A stretch of 64,000 nt of DNA, from positions 197,115 through 261,114 of the forward strand of contig JAFLBV010000003.1 of NCBI GenBank assembly GCA_017302895.1, in the 5' to 3' direction. This document shows positions 43,537-51,593 of this stretch, one piece after another. The DNA is from Ignavibacteria bacterium (GTDB lineage Bacteria > Bacteroidota > Ignavibacteria > Ignavibacteriales > Ignavibacteriaceae). How positions within the stretch are numbered: position 1 is the first letter of the stretch; every line of letters begins with the position of its first letter. The position numbers and the translations under genes were made by a program. A model generated the notes under the pieces. That model did not search any database and was not told the origin of the DNA. It saw only the letters and a program-made list of their open reading frames with translations.

Positions 43537-44607
43537 ATGGAGAATGTAAAAATCGCCTCAGGCGGGACCCGTTTTGTGGTAATAGCAGCATCACTGGTGA
43601 TTATTATTACCGGGCTGAATGTTGCCCAATCGGTGGTTGTGCTCTTCCTCGTCTCCATGTTTCTGGCACTCCTTGGAGCACTCCCGTTAGCCTGGCTAAA
43701 GGAGAAAGGAGTGCCGGCAGGGTTGGCGGTATTAATCGTAATGTTTGTGATGGTGGCAACCTTGATCCTGATTGCAGCACAGTTAGGTTCATCAGTGAGC
43801 AGCTTTATTAGTGAGTTGCCGGAATTGCAAAGGGGGTTAAGAGAGCAGGTGATATTCCTCAGCAAGTTTCTTACCGAGCGGGGAATTGTAGTAAGCGAAG
43901 AGTTTTTTCTCGATTACATAAATCCTGAAAAAATTATGGGACTTACTGCGGGGCTTTTCACAGGAGTAAGTTCGATACTCTCAGATATTGTTCTGATACT
44001 TCTTACGGTAACTTTTATTCTGCTTGAAGTCGCCAGTTTTCCCATCAAACTAAGAGCTGTTTTAGGAGATCCAAAGCAGGCATTCCCGCAATTCACAAAA
44101 TTTGCTGTGGATATGAAAAGATACATGGTGATAAAAACCTTGATCAATCTGCTTGTAGGAATATGTATCACTGTTCTTATGGTTGCTCTTGATGTACAAT
44201 TCCCGATACTTTGGGGATTTCTTGCTTTTCTTCTTCACTACATTCCGAATATCGGAAGTGTGATAGCTGCAATTCCGGCAGCACTTCTGGCTTTAATTCA
44301 GATCGGTCCCGGCACTGCACTGCTTGTCCTTGGGGGAAATCTCGTAGTTGGATTTTTGGTCGGAAATGTTCTCGAACCCCGAATGATGAGCAGAAGCCTG
44401 AATCTCTCCACCCTTGTTGTATTTCTTTCACTTATTATCTGGAGCAGTCTCCTCGGACTCGTTGGGGCAATTCTCTGCATTCCGCTGACTATCAGTATGA
44501 AATTTGCATTTGAAAGTGATGAAAGAACAAAGTGGATTGCCGTACTTCTTGGTTCTGAAAATATTAAGGAATCTGTTTTTATGGGGAAGAAAAAAGAGAA
44601 GTTGTGA
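43537..44607 (+). CDS. AI-2E-family (TqsA/UPF0118) transporter
   Basis: 356 residues with about eight membrane helices. Typical blocks are LVSMFLALLGALPLAWL near the N-terminus, the long soluble loop with FLSKFLTERGI, and the C-terminal GFLAFLLHYIPNIGSVIAAI and GNVLEPRMMSRSLNLSTLVV, the most conserved part of the family. Members export quorum signal AI-2, indole or Na+ in different bacteria; the substrate here is unknown. The stop overlaps the next gene by four bases. Confidence 0.9.
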   Translation: MENVKIASGGTRFVVIAASLVIIITGLNVAQSVVVLFLVSMFLALLGALPLAWLKEKGVPAGLAVLIVMFVMVATLILIAAQLGSSVSSFISELPELQRGLREQVIFLSKFLTERGIVVSEEFFLDYINPEKIMGLTAGLFTGVSSILSDIVLILLTVTFILLEVASFPIKLRAVLGDPKQAFPQFTKFAVDMKRYMVIKTLINLLVGICITVLMVALDVQFPILWGFLAFLLHYIPNIGSVIAAIPAALLALIQIGPGTALLVLGGNLVVGFLVGNVLEPRMMSRSLNLSTLVVFLSLIIWSSLLGLVGAILCIPLTISMKFAFESDERTKWIAVLLGSENIKESVFMGKKKEKL

Positions 44608-45836
44608 TGAAGACTTCAAGCAACTCTGTTCACAAATATTCTTTTTTCACTCTTTTTCTATTGTCCTTCCTGATTCAACTCACAATATACGCCCAGCAGG
44701 AATACCCCGTCCCGGGTTTGTCAGGTCTTGAGGATGATATGATGATACTGCGGTTCGACAAGCCTGTATATTTTCCCGGTGAGTTTGTAAACATCAAAGT
44801 TCGAAGCAACTCGGGTCACACTGTTTCAGATTTGCAGCCCATCCTTGTGATGGACAACGCCGTAACTGAACAGATAAACGATTCGTCATTCAGAGTTCTG
44901 GTGCCGCCGACCTGCATTCCGGGGCTCTATCCGGTGCGAATCAGATATAAAGACAATCAGGGGAGAAGACTTGTCCATGAGACAGGTTTTGCGGTAAAGA
45001 TCGAAGAGCACCATTTAATTGAAGATTTAAACCGGTTCGTTTGTATAGTCCCCTTCGACGGGGGTTCCGATCCGGAATCAATCGTGACACTCGACAGGGA
45101 AAAGCTGAGGGATCTGCGGGTGTTTTTCCTTCGGGACAATATCAGACCCGGAATGGGACCACAATTTCTTACAATCAGAACGACCATTCAACTGAGGGAC
45201 GGTACAAAAGAACAATCCACTGAGAGAAGAGTGCTTACATTCCGAAGTGATGAGGACTCGAACCACGATCAGACTTTGATGATGCAATACCGAAATGCCT
45301 ACGGGCCCTATTCAGCTCTTAAGACTGAGGAACTTCAACAGGTAAGACTGAATTTTGACAGCCTCCCCGACTGGGCAATAGTACAAATAACTGTGGAGCC
45401 CGATTACTCGATAAAGATCGGAGAAGTTGACCATAAAAATTCCGTTACCCGCTATTATCATGTAAAGGGTCCCGCAATTGAAGTGGGGTTGGTGCTGGGA
45501 ATTCCCAAAGTACTCTACGATTCTCAGATGGAGGACAGGGTTGACTACGGAAATTCGAGCGCGATGATACGATTTTATTATGTAAACGAGAGGACCGGAA
45601 ACAGGTTCCCTGTAAATTTTGGTGTCGGGACTTTTGGGGTAAACTCACCCCTCGATGTTGATATCGGCAGGGGTGGATTTGCACTCTCCCTCTTTTTTGA
45701 TCTGGCGCAGATTACAAGTTTTTTAAGTGTCGACTTTATGAAGCGAATCACTGCAGGGATAGAGGTGGCACCATTCTTCCCGATACAAAAAAAGTGGCGA
45801 TTGCTGATCATTGCACAACTCGGTTTTTCAATTTAA
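44604..45836 (+). CDS. Exported protein with Ig-like and barrel-like parts, unknown
   Basis: 410 residues with a signal peptide (FFTLFLLSFLIQLTIYAQ). Residues ~40-130 form a macroglobulin/Ig-like beta-sandwich (LRFDKPVYFPGEFVNIKV), and the C-terminal ~130 residues look like outer-membrane strands (AIEVGLVLGIPKVLYD, FALSLFFDLAQITSF, KWRLLIIAQLGFSI) ending in hydrophobics. It may be an outer-membrane protein with a periplasmic domain. It is coupled to the AI-2E gene (ATGA overlap) and overlaps the alternative start of the GT4 gene. No family named. Confidence 0.65.
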   Translation: MMKTSSNSVHKYSFFTLFLLSFLIQLTIYAQQEYPVPGLSGLEDDMMILRFDKPVYFPGEFVNIKVRSNSGHTVSDLQPILVMDNAVTEQINDSSFRVLVPPTCIPGLYPVRIRYKDNQGRRLVHETGFAVKIEEHHLIEDLNRFVCIVPFDGGSDPESIVTLDREKLRDLRVFFLRDNIRPGMGPQFLTIRTTIQLRDGTKEQSTERRVLTFRSDEDSNHDQTLMMQYRNAYGPYSALKTEELQQVRLNFDSLPDWAIVQITVEPDYSIKIGEVDHKNSVTRYYHVKGPAIEVGLVLGIPKVLYDSQMEDRVDYGNSSAMIRFYYVNERTGNRFPVNFGVGTFGVNSPLDVDIGRGGFALSLFFDLAQITSFLSVDFMKRITAGIEVAPFFPIQKKWRLLIIAQLGFSI

Positions 45837-45858
45837 GTTTTTAGAGAAAGTACTCCAG

Positions 45859-48141
45859 ATGAAACAGAAAACATCCACTCCGGCAAAGAACAGGATAGCA
45901 TTTATAGGGAACTATCTTCCCCGTCAGTGTGGAATAGCAACTTTTACAACTGATCTCTGCGAATCGATCGCTGAGCATTACAGCAGCACCACCTGTGTGG
46001 CAATTCCTGTGAATGACATCGAAGAGGGATACAAATATTCTTCGAGGGTGAGGTTTGAACTTAAGGAAAAAGATATAGACTCCTACAGAAGTGCTGCAGA
46101 CTTCCTGAATATTAACGATGTTGATATCGTTTGCCTGCAATTTGAATACGGTATTTTTGGAGGCCGGGCGGGGAGGCATATCCTGGCATTGCTTCGAAAT
46201 CTGAGGATGCCGGTGGTTACAACACTCCATACAATTTTAAAAACTCCCGATCCCGACCAGCTTCATGTTTTGAGGGAAGTGGCAGCTCTTTCCGACCGTC
46301 TCGTGGTAATGAGTAAAAAGGGGGTCAAATTCCTCCAAGAAATTTATAATGTACCGGCGGATAAAATTGACCTGATACCTCACGGCATTCCCGATGTACC
46401 GTTCATCGATCCGAGCTTCAACAAAGATATTTTCGGTGTTGAAGGGAAGGATGTGCTCCTTAGTTTTGGTCTGCTCTCATCAAGCAAGGGAATGGAAACC
46501 GTGATATCAGCGTTGCCTGCCATTGTAAAGGAGAGACCCTCTGTGGTCTATATTGTGGTCGGGGCTACTCACCCGCATGTATTGAAAAATGAAGGAGAAA
46601 CCTATCGTCTGTCACTGCAGCGACTTGCAAAACAGAAAGGTGTGGAAAACAACCTTATTTTTTACAACAGATTTGTAAGCATCGAAGAACTGAATGAGTT
46701 TATAAGTGCTGCTGATATCTACATCACGCCCTATCTTAACGAAGCACAAATTACTTCGGGGACACTCGCTTATACTTTGGGTGCGGGAAAAGCGGTAATT
46801 TCCACCCCGTACTGGTATGCAGAGGAGATGCTTGACGACGGGAGGGGGATTCTCGTCCCGTTCAATGATGAGAAAGCAATGGCAAGGGAAGTGCTTAATC
46901 TCTTGAATAACGATGCCGAAAGACATGCAATGAGAAAGAGAGCATATCTCCACGGAAGAGGAATGATATGGTCTGCGGTAGCCGAAAAATATATGGCTTC
47001 ATTCGATCGGGCGAGGGCTGAGCGACGACACTATGTGCCTGCCACTCCGAACCCTGATCTCCTCAACAATCACCTCGATGAATTGCCTCCGATAAAACTT
47101 GACCATCTTTTAAGGTTAAGCAACGACACCGGGATACTTCAACACGCCCTTTTTGCAGTGCCCAACTATGCCCACGGGTATACCACGGACGATAATGCCA
47201 GGGGAATGCTTGTGTCGATTCTCCTGGAAGAACTTGGTGTGAGTCAGGGGGCAAAACTTACAAATTTCTACCTCGCATTTCTCGCTTATGCCTACAACGA
47301 CCAAAACGGACGATTCAGAAACTTTATGAGTTTTCAAAGAACATGGATGGAAGATGCGGGCTCCGATGACTCTCATGGCAGGTCTTTACTGGCACTCGGA
47401 ACCAGCCTGAACCACTCGGATAAACCCGTTCAGGGGAATCTTGCAGGGTGGCTTTTTGAACAGTCTCTCCCTGCACTTCTAACCACTACCAGTCCACGAG
47501 CATGGGCTTTCGGACTGGTGGGGATCGATGAATATCTTCAAAAGTTTGCCGGGGACAGCAGAGCCAATCATGTGAGGGAGGAACTCTCAGGGCGTTTATT
47601 TGAGCTCTGGAAGAATAATCACTCGGAAAACTGGTGCTGGTTCGAACAGGAACTTTCATATTGCAACGCCATTCTGTCACACGCACTGATACTCTCCGGT
47701 CATTCTTTACACAATAAGGAAATGTTTCAGGCAGGTATCGACACTCTTTCATGGCTGGTTGAACTGCAGAAGTCGAAAGACGGGCATTTTGTTCCGGTGG
47801 GTTCAAACGGTTTTTATTCCAGAGGAGGAGAGTGTGCCAGATTCGACCAGCAGCCCGTGGAGGTACAAACGATGATTTCCGCCGCTCTTGTTGCTCTAAA
47901 ACTCTCCGGAGAGCTGAAGTGGGAAGATGTGGCGATGCGTGCATTTGAGTGGTTTCTTGGTTACAACGATCTCGGCGTACCAATCTACGACCCTAATACG
48001 GGCGGGTGCAGGGACGGTCTTCATCCTGATCGTGCAAACGAAAACCAGGGCTCGGAATCAACCCTTGCATACCTGCAATCGCTCCTCGAGCTTCAACTTT
48101 ACAAACAATCACAATTATCACCTGAAAAGTCACAATCATGA
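45859..48141 (+). CDS. GT4 glycosyltransferase fused to an (alpha/alpha)-toroid domain
   Basis: About 760 residues from ATG at 45859 (MKQKTSTPAKNRIAFIGNYL); the frame is open from 45811 but overlaps the previous gene there. Residues ~1-400 are a GT-B family 4 transferase (IGNYLPRQCGIATFT, PHGIPDVPF, LSFGLLSSSKGMETV, YLNEAQITSGTLAYTLGAG with the usual E-x7-E-like end). From ~410 a helical toroid resembling glycoside hydrolase barrels follows (GYTTDDNARGMLVSILLEEL, SWLVELQKSKDGHF, EWFLGYNDLG). It is coupled by overlap to a GH130 phosphorylase, so it probably makes or remodels a mannoside-type glycan in the cytoplasm (inference). Confidence 0.88.
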   Translation: MKQKTSTPAKNRIAFIGNYLPRQCGIATFTTDLCESIAEHYSSTTCVAIPVNDIEEGYKYSSRVRFELKEKDIDSYRSAADFLNINDVDIVCLQFEYGIFGGRAGRHILALLRNLRMPVVTTLHTILKTPDPDQLHVLREVAALSDRLVVMSKKGVKFLQEIYNVPADKIDLIPHGIPDVPFIDPSFNKDIFGVEGKDVLLSFGLLSSSKGMETVISALPAIVKERPSVVYIVVGATHPHVLKNEGETYRLSLQRLAKQKGVENNLIFYNRFVSIEELNEFISAADIYITPYLNEAQITSGTLAYTLGAGKAVISTPYWYAEEMLDDGRGILVPFNDEKAMAREVLNLLNNDAERHAMRKRAYLHGRGMIWSAVAEKYMASFDRARAERRHYVPATPNPDLLNNHLDELPPIKLDHLLRLSNDTGILQHALFAVPNYAHGYTTDDNARGMLVSILLEELGVSQGAKLTNFYLAFLAYAYNDQNGRFRNFMSFQRTWMEDAGSDDSHGRSLLALGTSLNHSDKPVQGNLAGWLFEQSLPALLTTTSPRAWAFGLVGIDEYLQKFAGDSRANHVREELSGRLFELWKNNHSENWCWFEQELSYCNAILSHALILSGHSLHNKEMFQAGIDTLSWLVELQKSKDGHFVPVGSNGFYSRGGECARFDQQPVEVQTMISAALVALKLSGELKWEDVAMRAFEWFLGYNDLGVPIYDPNTGGCRDGLHPDRANENQGSESTLAYLQSLLELQLYKQSQLSPEKSQS

Positions 48142-49097
48142 ACAATCAATATGCGGTTTTATTTCACCGCAACAAGCTAAACCCCATTCTTACCGCTAAT
48201 AACTGGCCCTATCCCATCAATTCCGTCTTTAATGCCGGGGCTACCCTTCTTCAGGATGGAACCACACTTCTTCTATGCCGGGTGGAGGACAGATCCGGGA
48301 TATCCCACTTCTGCGCCGCCCGGTCCGCTAACGGTGTGGATGGATGGGCAATCGATCCGAAGCCAACACTTCTCCCTGACTCGGAAAAATTTCCCGAGGA
48401 GCTGTGGGGAATTGAGGACCCGAGGATTACTTTCGTTCCCGAACTGAAAAAATATGTGATCGCTTATACTGCATACACAAGGGACGGTCCGGGAGTTGCA
48501 CTCGCAACTACGGAGGATTTTATTGCTTTTGAAAGGATGGGGATAATTCTCCCTCCTGATGACAAGGATGCCGCACTTCTCCCAAAGAAAATCAACGGGT
48601 TGTGGGCTATTATTCACAGACCCATCAGTGCGCCCCGTGCGCACATGTGGATTTCGTATTCCCCTGATCTGAAGAACTGGGGCGAACATACACTGATGAT
48701 GAATGCGCGCAAGGGGGCATGGTGGGATGCAAATAAAATCGGATTGTCCCCTCCACCAATTGAAACTCCTGAGGGTTGGTTGCTTATCTATCACGGAGTT
48801 AAACTCTCCTGTGGAGGGTGTATTTACAGACTCGGGCTTGCTCTCTTCGATCTGAACAAACCCGAGATATGTCTAAAAAGAGGAAGGGAGTGGATCTTTG
48901 CTCCCGAGGAATTATATGAAATCCAGGGAGATGTTGGCAATGTGGTCTTCCCCTGTGGTTACACCATAAACCCGGATGGAGACACCCTGAATATTTATTA
49001 CGGAGCTGCGGATACCTGCATCGGACTCGCAACTGCGAGTATCAATGAGATGCTCGCATGGCTCGATAAAAACAGTGAAATTGAGACTAAAAAATGA
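48138..49097 (+). CDS. GH130-family glycoside phosphorylase
   Basis: 319 residues, no signal peptide. The GH130 motif WGIEDPRITF is present, along with FNAGATLLQDGTTLLLCRVED, HRPISAPRAHMWISYSPDL and YGAADTCIGLATASI. GH130 enzymes phosphorolyse beta-mannosides (for example mannosyl-glucose or beta-1,2/1,4-mannobiose) to mannose 1-phosphate. The ATG overlaps the stop of the GT4 fusion by four bases, as does the next gene, so the three are one translational unit. Confidence 0.92.
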   Translation: MNNQYAVLFHRNKLNPILTANNWPYPINSVFNAGATLLQDGTTLLLCRVEDRSGISHFCAARSANGVDGWAIDPKPTLLPDSEKFPEELWGIEDPRITFVPELKKYVIAYTAYTRDGPGVALATTEDFIAFERMGIILPPDDKDAALLPKKINGLWAIIHRPISAPRAHMWISYSPDLKNWGEHTLMMNARKGAWWDANKIGLSPPPIETPEGWLLIYHGVKLSCGGCIYRLGLALFDLNKPEICLKRGREWIFAPEELYEIQGDVGNVVFPCGYTINPDGDTLNIYYGAADTCIGLATASINEMLAWLDKNSEIETKK

Positions 49098-49321
49098 AGA
49101 CTCTCGACAATACTCCCTTACTGCTCGCTTTCATTATTGTTGTTGTAATCTTCCTCCTTTTTACCGGGGGAGCAATTACAATGACCACTATGAACGAGAG
49201 CATGAATAAAAACGGCATATTTAACAACATAAGTTGGATGTGGGTACCGGCAATGGTTTCACTTCTGGTAAGCTGTCTGCTCGGATGGGTGATTCTGGTT
49301 CAGACTAAAAAGAATCCATAA
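49094..49321 (+). CDS. Two-helix membrane protein, unknown
   Basis: 75 residues with two helices (LLLAFIIVVVIFLLFTGGA and WMWVPAMVSLLVSCLLGWVIL) and a basic end (QTKKNP). It overlaps the GH130 stop by four bases (ATGA). It might anchor or accompany the sugar module. No family recognised. Confidence 0.6.
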   Translation: MKTLDNTPLLLAFIIVVVIFLLFTGGAITMTTMNESMNKNGIFNNISWMWVPAMVSLLVSCLLGWVILVQTKKNP

Positions 49322-49383
49322 AGACACTGTAACCGGAATGTTATTTTGCGTAATATGCTTAATTTTGCCATTTGATTTAAGCA

Positions 49384-49414
49384 CCGGAGGGATTTTTGTT
49401 CCTCCGGGAATATT
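49384..49414 (+). terminator. Terminator hairpin after the GT4-GH130 unit
   Basis: CCGGAGG (49384-49390) pairs with CCTCCGG (49401-49407) around GATTTTTGTT, followed by GAATATTTTG. It separates the sugar module from tyrA, which starts 33 bases on. Confidence 0.75.
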
Positions 49415-49439
49415 TTGTTACTTTTACAGAAAAGAATAA

Positions 49440-50285
49440 ATGACGACAGCAGTAATTGGAATCGGGCTCATTGGGGGTTCTCTTGCCCTTGATCTAAAGA
49501 AAAACGGGTTCAGTAAATACATTATTGGAGTGGACGGCAACGGGGATCATGCCAGGGAAGCACTCGAATTAGGACTGGTTGACGAAATCGCCACTTTGGA
49601 AGATGCTGTAAAAAGGTCTGAGCTGGTTATTGTTGCTGTTCCGGTGGATGCAACCATTCCCGTACTCGAGGAAGTGATGAAACTCGTAACGAGTCAGGTG
49701 GTGACTGATGTCGGTTCGACCAAAGAGCTCATTGTTCAATCGCTCACGGGTCTCGCCAACAGGGGGAGATTTGTAGCTGCACATCCTATTTGGGGTACAG
49801 AAAAAAGCGGACCCTCAGCAGCACAGTCAGGTGGCTTTAACGGGCGGATAACGGTAATCTGCGACAGGGAAAAATGCGACAAAGACGCACTTCAAACCGT
49901 TGAATCAATGTATGATGCGCTCGGGATGAAGAAAATTTACATGGATGCCAAACGGCACGATGTGCATGCAGCCTATGTCAGTCATATCTCACACATCACT
50001 TCATTCGCTCTTGCTCTATCTGTACTGGAAAAGGAGAAAGAGGTGGATACCATATTTCAGCTTGCAGGTGCAGGTTTTGAAAGCACCGTCAGACTCGCCA
50101 AAAGTTCTCCCGATACATGGGTACCTATCTTTGCACAAAACCGTGACAATCTGCTCGAAGTTTTAACGGAACAGATTGATCAGTTGAGCCTGATGAAAAA
50201 TCTCCTCGAAAAAGAGGACTATAAGAAGTTTTACACCCTTATCGAGAAGGCAAATGAGATCAGGAAAGTGCTAAACCGGGAATAA
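49440..50285 (+). CDS. tyrA: Prephenate dehydrogenase
   Basis: 281 residues, cytoplasmic. N-terminal Rossmann motif GIGLIGGSLALDL binds NAD(P). The catalytic His lies in AAHPIWGTEKSG (family form AHPIAGxExSG, with Trp in place of Ala). The helical C-terminal dimerisation domain follows (HAAYVSHISHITSFALAL, PDTWVPIFAQNRDNLLEVL). It oxidises prephenate to 4-hydroxyphenylpyruvate for tyrosine. There is no fused chorismate mutase; that activity is on the next gene's C-terminus. The two genes are separated by the attenuator, so tyrA itself is not under it. Confidence 0.94.
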   Translation: MTTAVIGIGLIGGSLALDLKKNGFSKYIIGVDGNGDHAREALELGLVDEIATLEDAVKRSELVIVAVPVDATIPVLEEVMKLVTSQVVTDVGSTKELIVQSLTGLANRGRFVAAHPIWGTEKSGPSAAQSGGFNGRITVICDREKCDKDALQTVESMYDALGMKKIYMDAKRHDVHAAYVSHISHITSFALALSVLEKEKEVDTIFQLAGAGFESTVRLAKSSPDTWVPIFAQNRDNLLEVLTEQIDQLSLMKNLLEKEDYKKFYTLIEKANEIRKVLNRE

Positions 50286-50320
50286 ATTTTGATATTTTTC
50301 ACTCCACCACAAAAAAATCT

Positions 50321-50352
50321 CTTGCATCTGAATTTGAGAAAATATATATTTG
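50321..50352 (+). promoter_or_regulatory. Bacteroidota-type promoter before the aromatic leader
   Basis: TATATTTG at 50345-50352 matches the -7 consensus TAnnTTTG exactly, and CTTG at 50321-50324 sits 20 bases before it, in the range for the -33 element. This would start transcription at or within a few bases of the leader-peptide ATG at 50356, suggesting a leaderless or near-leaderless message. Confidence 0.6.
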
Positions 50353-50355
50353 CCC

Positions 50356-50436
50356 ATGATAAATCTGAAAAAAGCCACAACCACCTCCTTTTACTTTTAC
50401 TGGTTTTACTTTACCGGTCGCGGGTGGCTTTTGTAA
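50356..50436 (+). CDS. Aromatic leader peptide (attenuator)
   Basis: 26 residues from ATG at 50356 to TAA at 50434-50436. Residues 12-19 read F-Y-F-Y-W-F-Y-F: eight aromatic residues in a row, with all three aromatic amino acids, and one more Trp at 24. The start MINLKKATTTS is ordinary. It has no ribosome-binding site and probably starts at the transcript 5' end. Such a run would stall ribosomes whenever charged Phe, Tyr or Trp tRNA is short. It directly precedes the antiterminator/terminator pair and the DAHP synthase gene, as in classical trp or phe leaders. An overlapping 63-codon frame in another phase is not a gene. Confidence 0.85.
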   Translation: MINLKKATTTSFYFYWFYFTGRGWLL

Positions 50437-50496
50437 AATTTGAATGTTATCATAAGAAATTTATAAATCACCCGGACTAAACAGCCGGGTTTTTTC
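50370..50496 (+). promoter_or_regulatory. Transcription attenuator with alternative stems 1:2, 2:3 and 3:4
   Basis: Segment 1 AAAAGCCAC (50370-50378) pairs exactly with segment 2 GTGGCTTTT (50424-50432). Segment 2 also overlaps CGGGTG (50421-50426), which pairs with CACCCG (50469-50474, segment 3). Segment 3 ACCCGG (50470-50475) pairs with CCGGGT (50485-50490, segment 4) followed by a T-run, giving the terminator. Stalling on the aromatic run at 50389-50412 would cover segment 1, free segment 2 to pair with 3 and prevent termination. Fast translation leaves 3:4 to form. Confidence 0.8.
50470..50496 (+). terminator. Rho-independent terminator of the attenuator
   Basis: ACCCGG/CCGGGT stem with loop ACTAAACAG, followed by TTTTTT. 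It lies 33 bases before the DAHP synthase ATG, so its use decides expression of that gene. Confidence 0.85.
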
Positions 50497-50528
50497 GTTT
50501 TTAAACCATTAACAGATACAGAAATAAG

Positions 50529-51593
50529 ATGGAAACATTGTTGAAAAAGAGACCCCTTATAATTTCGGGCCCATGCAGTGCTGAAACAGAGGAGCAGGTT
50601 TTGGAGACTGCAACACAACTTGCAGAGCTTGGTGTGGTGGATGTAATGCGAGCCGGGATCTGGAAACCGAGAACGAGACCGGGTACATTTGAAGGAGTTG
50701 GAACCAAAGGTCTGCCATGGCTGCAGCAGGCAAAAAAGATAACCGGTTTCCCCCTTGCTGTCGAGGTTGCAACCACAAAGCAGGTTGAGGACGCACTTCA
50801 TTTCGATGTTGATATTCTCTGGATTGGTGCCCGGTCAGTCGTAAACCCGATGAGTGTTCAGGAGATAGCGAATGCCTTGAGAGGTACCAATGTCCCGGTG
50901 TTCATCAAAAATCCGATGAACCCTGATATCGAACTGTGGAGCGGTGCGGTCGAGAGGATAGGAAATGCAGGGGTGACAAATATCGGACTGATACACAGGG
51001 GATTCAGCACCTACGGAAATCTTGAGTACAGAAATGCCCCCATCTGGCATCTGGCAATCGAGATGAAAAGAAGATACAGCGACCTGATGATGATCTGCGA
51101 TCCTGCTCATATCTGTGGCAGAAGGGACATACTTAAAGATGTGTCGCAAAAAGCAATCGATCTCGATTTTGACGGTTTGATGATAGAAAGCCACCGTGAT
51201 CCCGATAAGGCATGGAGCGATGCGAAGCAACAGGTGACACCTGCTGATCTGAAAATACTGCTCGATCAACTTGTTTGGAGGGATTCAACCAGCGAAAATA
51301 TCTCACACGATTCTCCGCTTGAAGAGTACAGAGAAGTAATCGATCAGATAGATGACGAACTGATGCAGTTACTCGCTAAAAGAATGAACCTCGCAGCGAA
51401 GATTGGTGAATACAAAAAGGAAAAGAAGATTACCATTCTTCAGACCAACAGATGGAATGAAATTCTTGAGAAGGGGATTAATCTGGGTGTGAAACTTGGT
51501 TTAAGCAACGAATTTGTTGCGGGTTTCCTCGAGGTGGTTCACATGGAAAGCATCAATCATCAGAACAGAATTATGAATTCCCAGGCCGGTTGA
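50529..51593 (+). CDS. Bifunctional DAHP synthase / chorismate mutase
   Basis: 354 residues. Residues 1-265 are a type I-beta 3-deoxy-7-phosphoheptulonate synthase (IISGPCSAETEEQV, RAGIWKPRTRPGTFEGVG, FIKNPMNPDIELW, LIHRGFSTYGN, CDPAHICGRRDIL), the first step of the shikimate pathway. Residues ~270-354 are an AroQ chorismate mutase (EYREVIDQIDDELMQLLAKR, AAKIGEYKKEKKI), making prephenate for TyrA. The fused mutase often acts as feedback sensor for the synthase. It is under the upstream aromatic attenuator and lies after tyrA. The stop overlaps the convergent histidine kinase gene by 23 bases. Confidence 0.95.
   Translation: METLLKKRPLIISGPCSAETEEQVLETATQLAELGVVDVMRAGIWKPRTRPGTFEGVGTKGLPWLQQAKKITGFPLAVEVATTKQVEDALHFDVDILWIGARSVVNPMSVQEIANALRGTNVPVFIKNPMNPDIELWSGAVERIGNAGVTNIGLIHRGFSTYGNLEYRNAPIWHLAIEMKRRYSDLMMICDPAHICGRRDILKDVSQKAIDLDFDGLMIESHRDPDKAWSDAKQQVTPADLKILLDQLVWRDSTSENISHDSPLEEYREVIDQIDDELMQLLAKRMNLAAKIGEYKKEKKITILQTNRWNEILEKGINLGVKLGLSNEFVAGFLEVVHMESINHQNRIMNSQAG

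Noticed and set aside
50289..50480. 63-codon frame overlapping the aromatic leader
   Set aside because: Different phase, no ribosome site, and it crosses the terminator stem; the 26-codon frame with the aromatic run explains the region.
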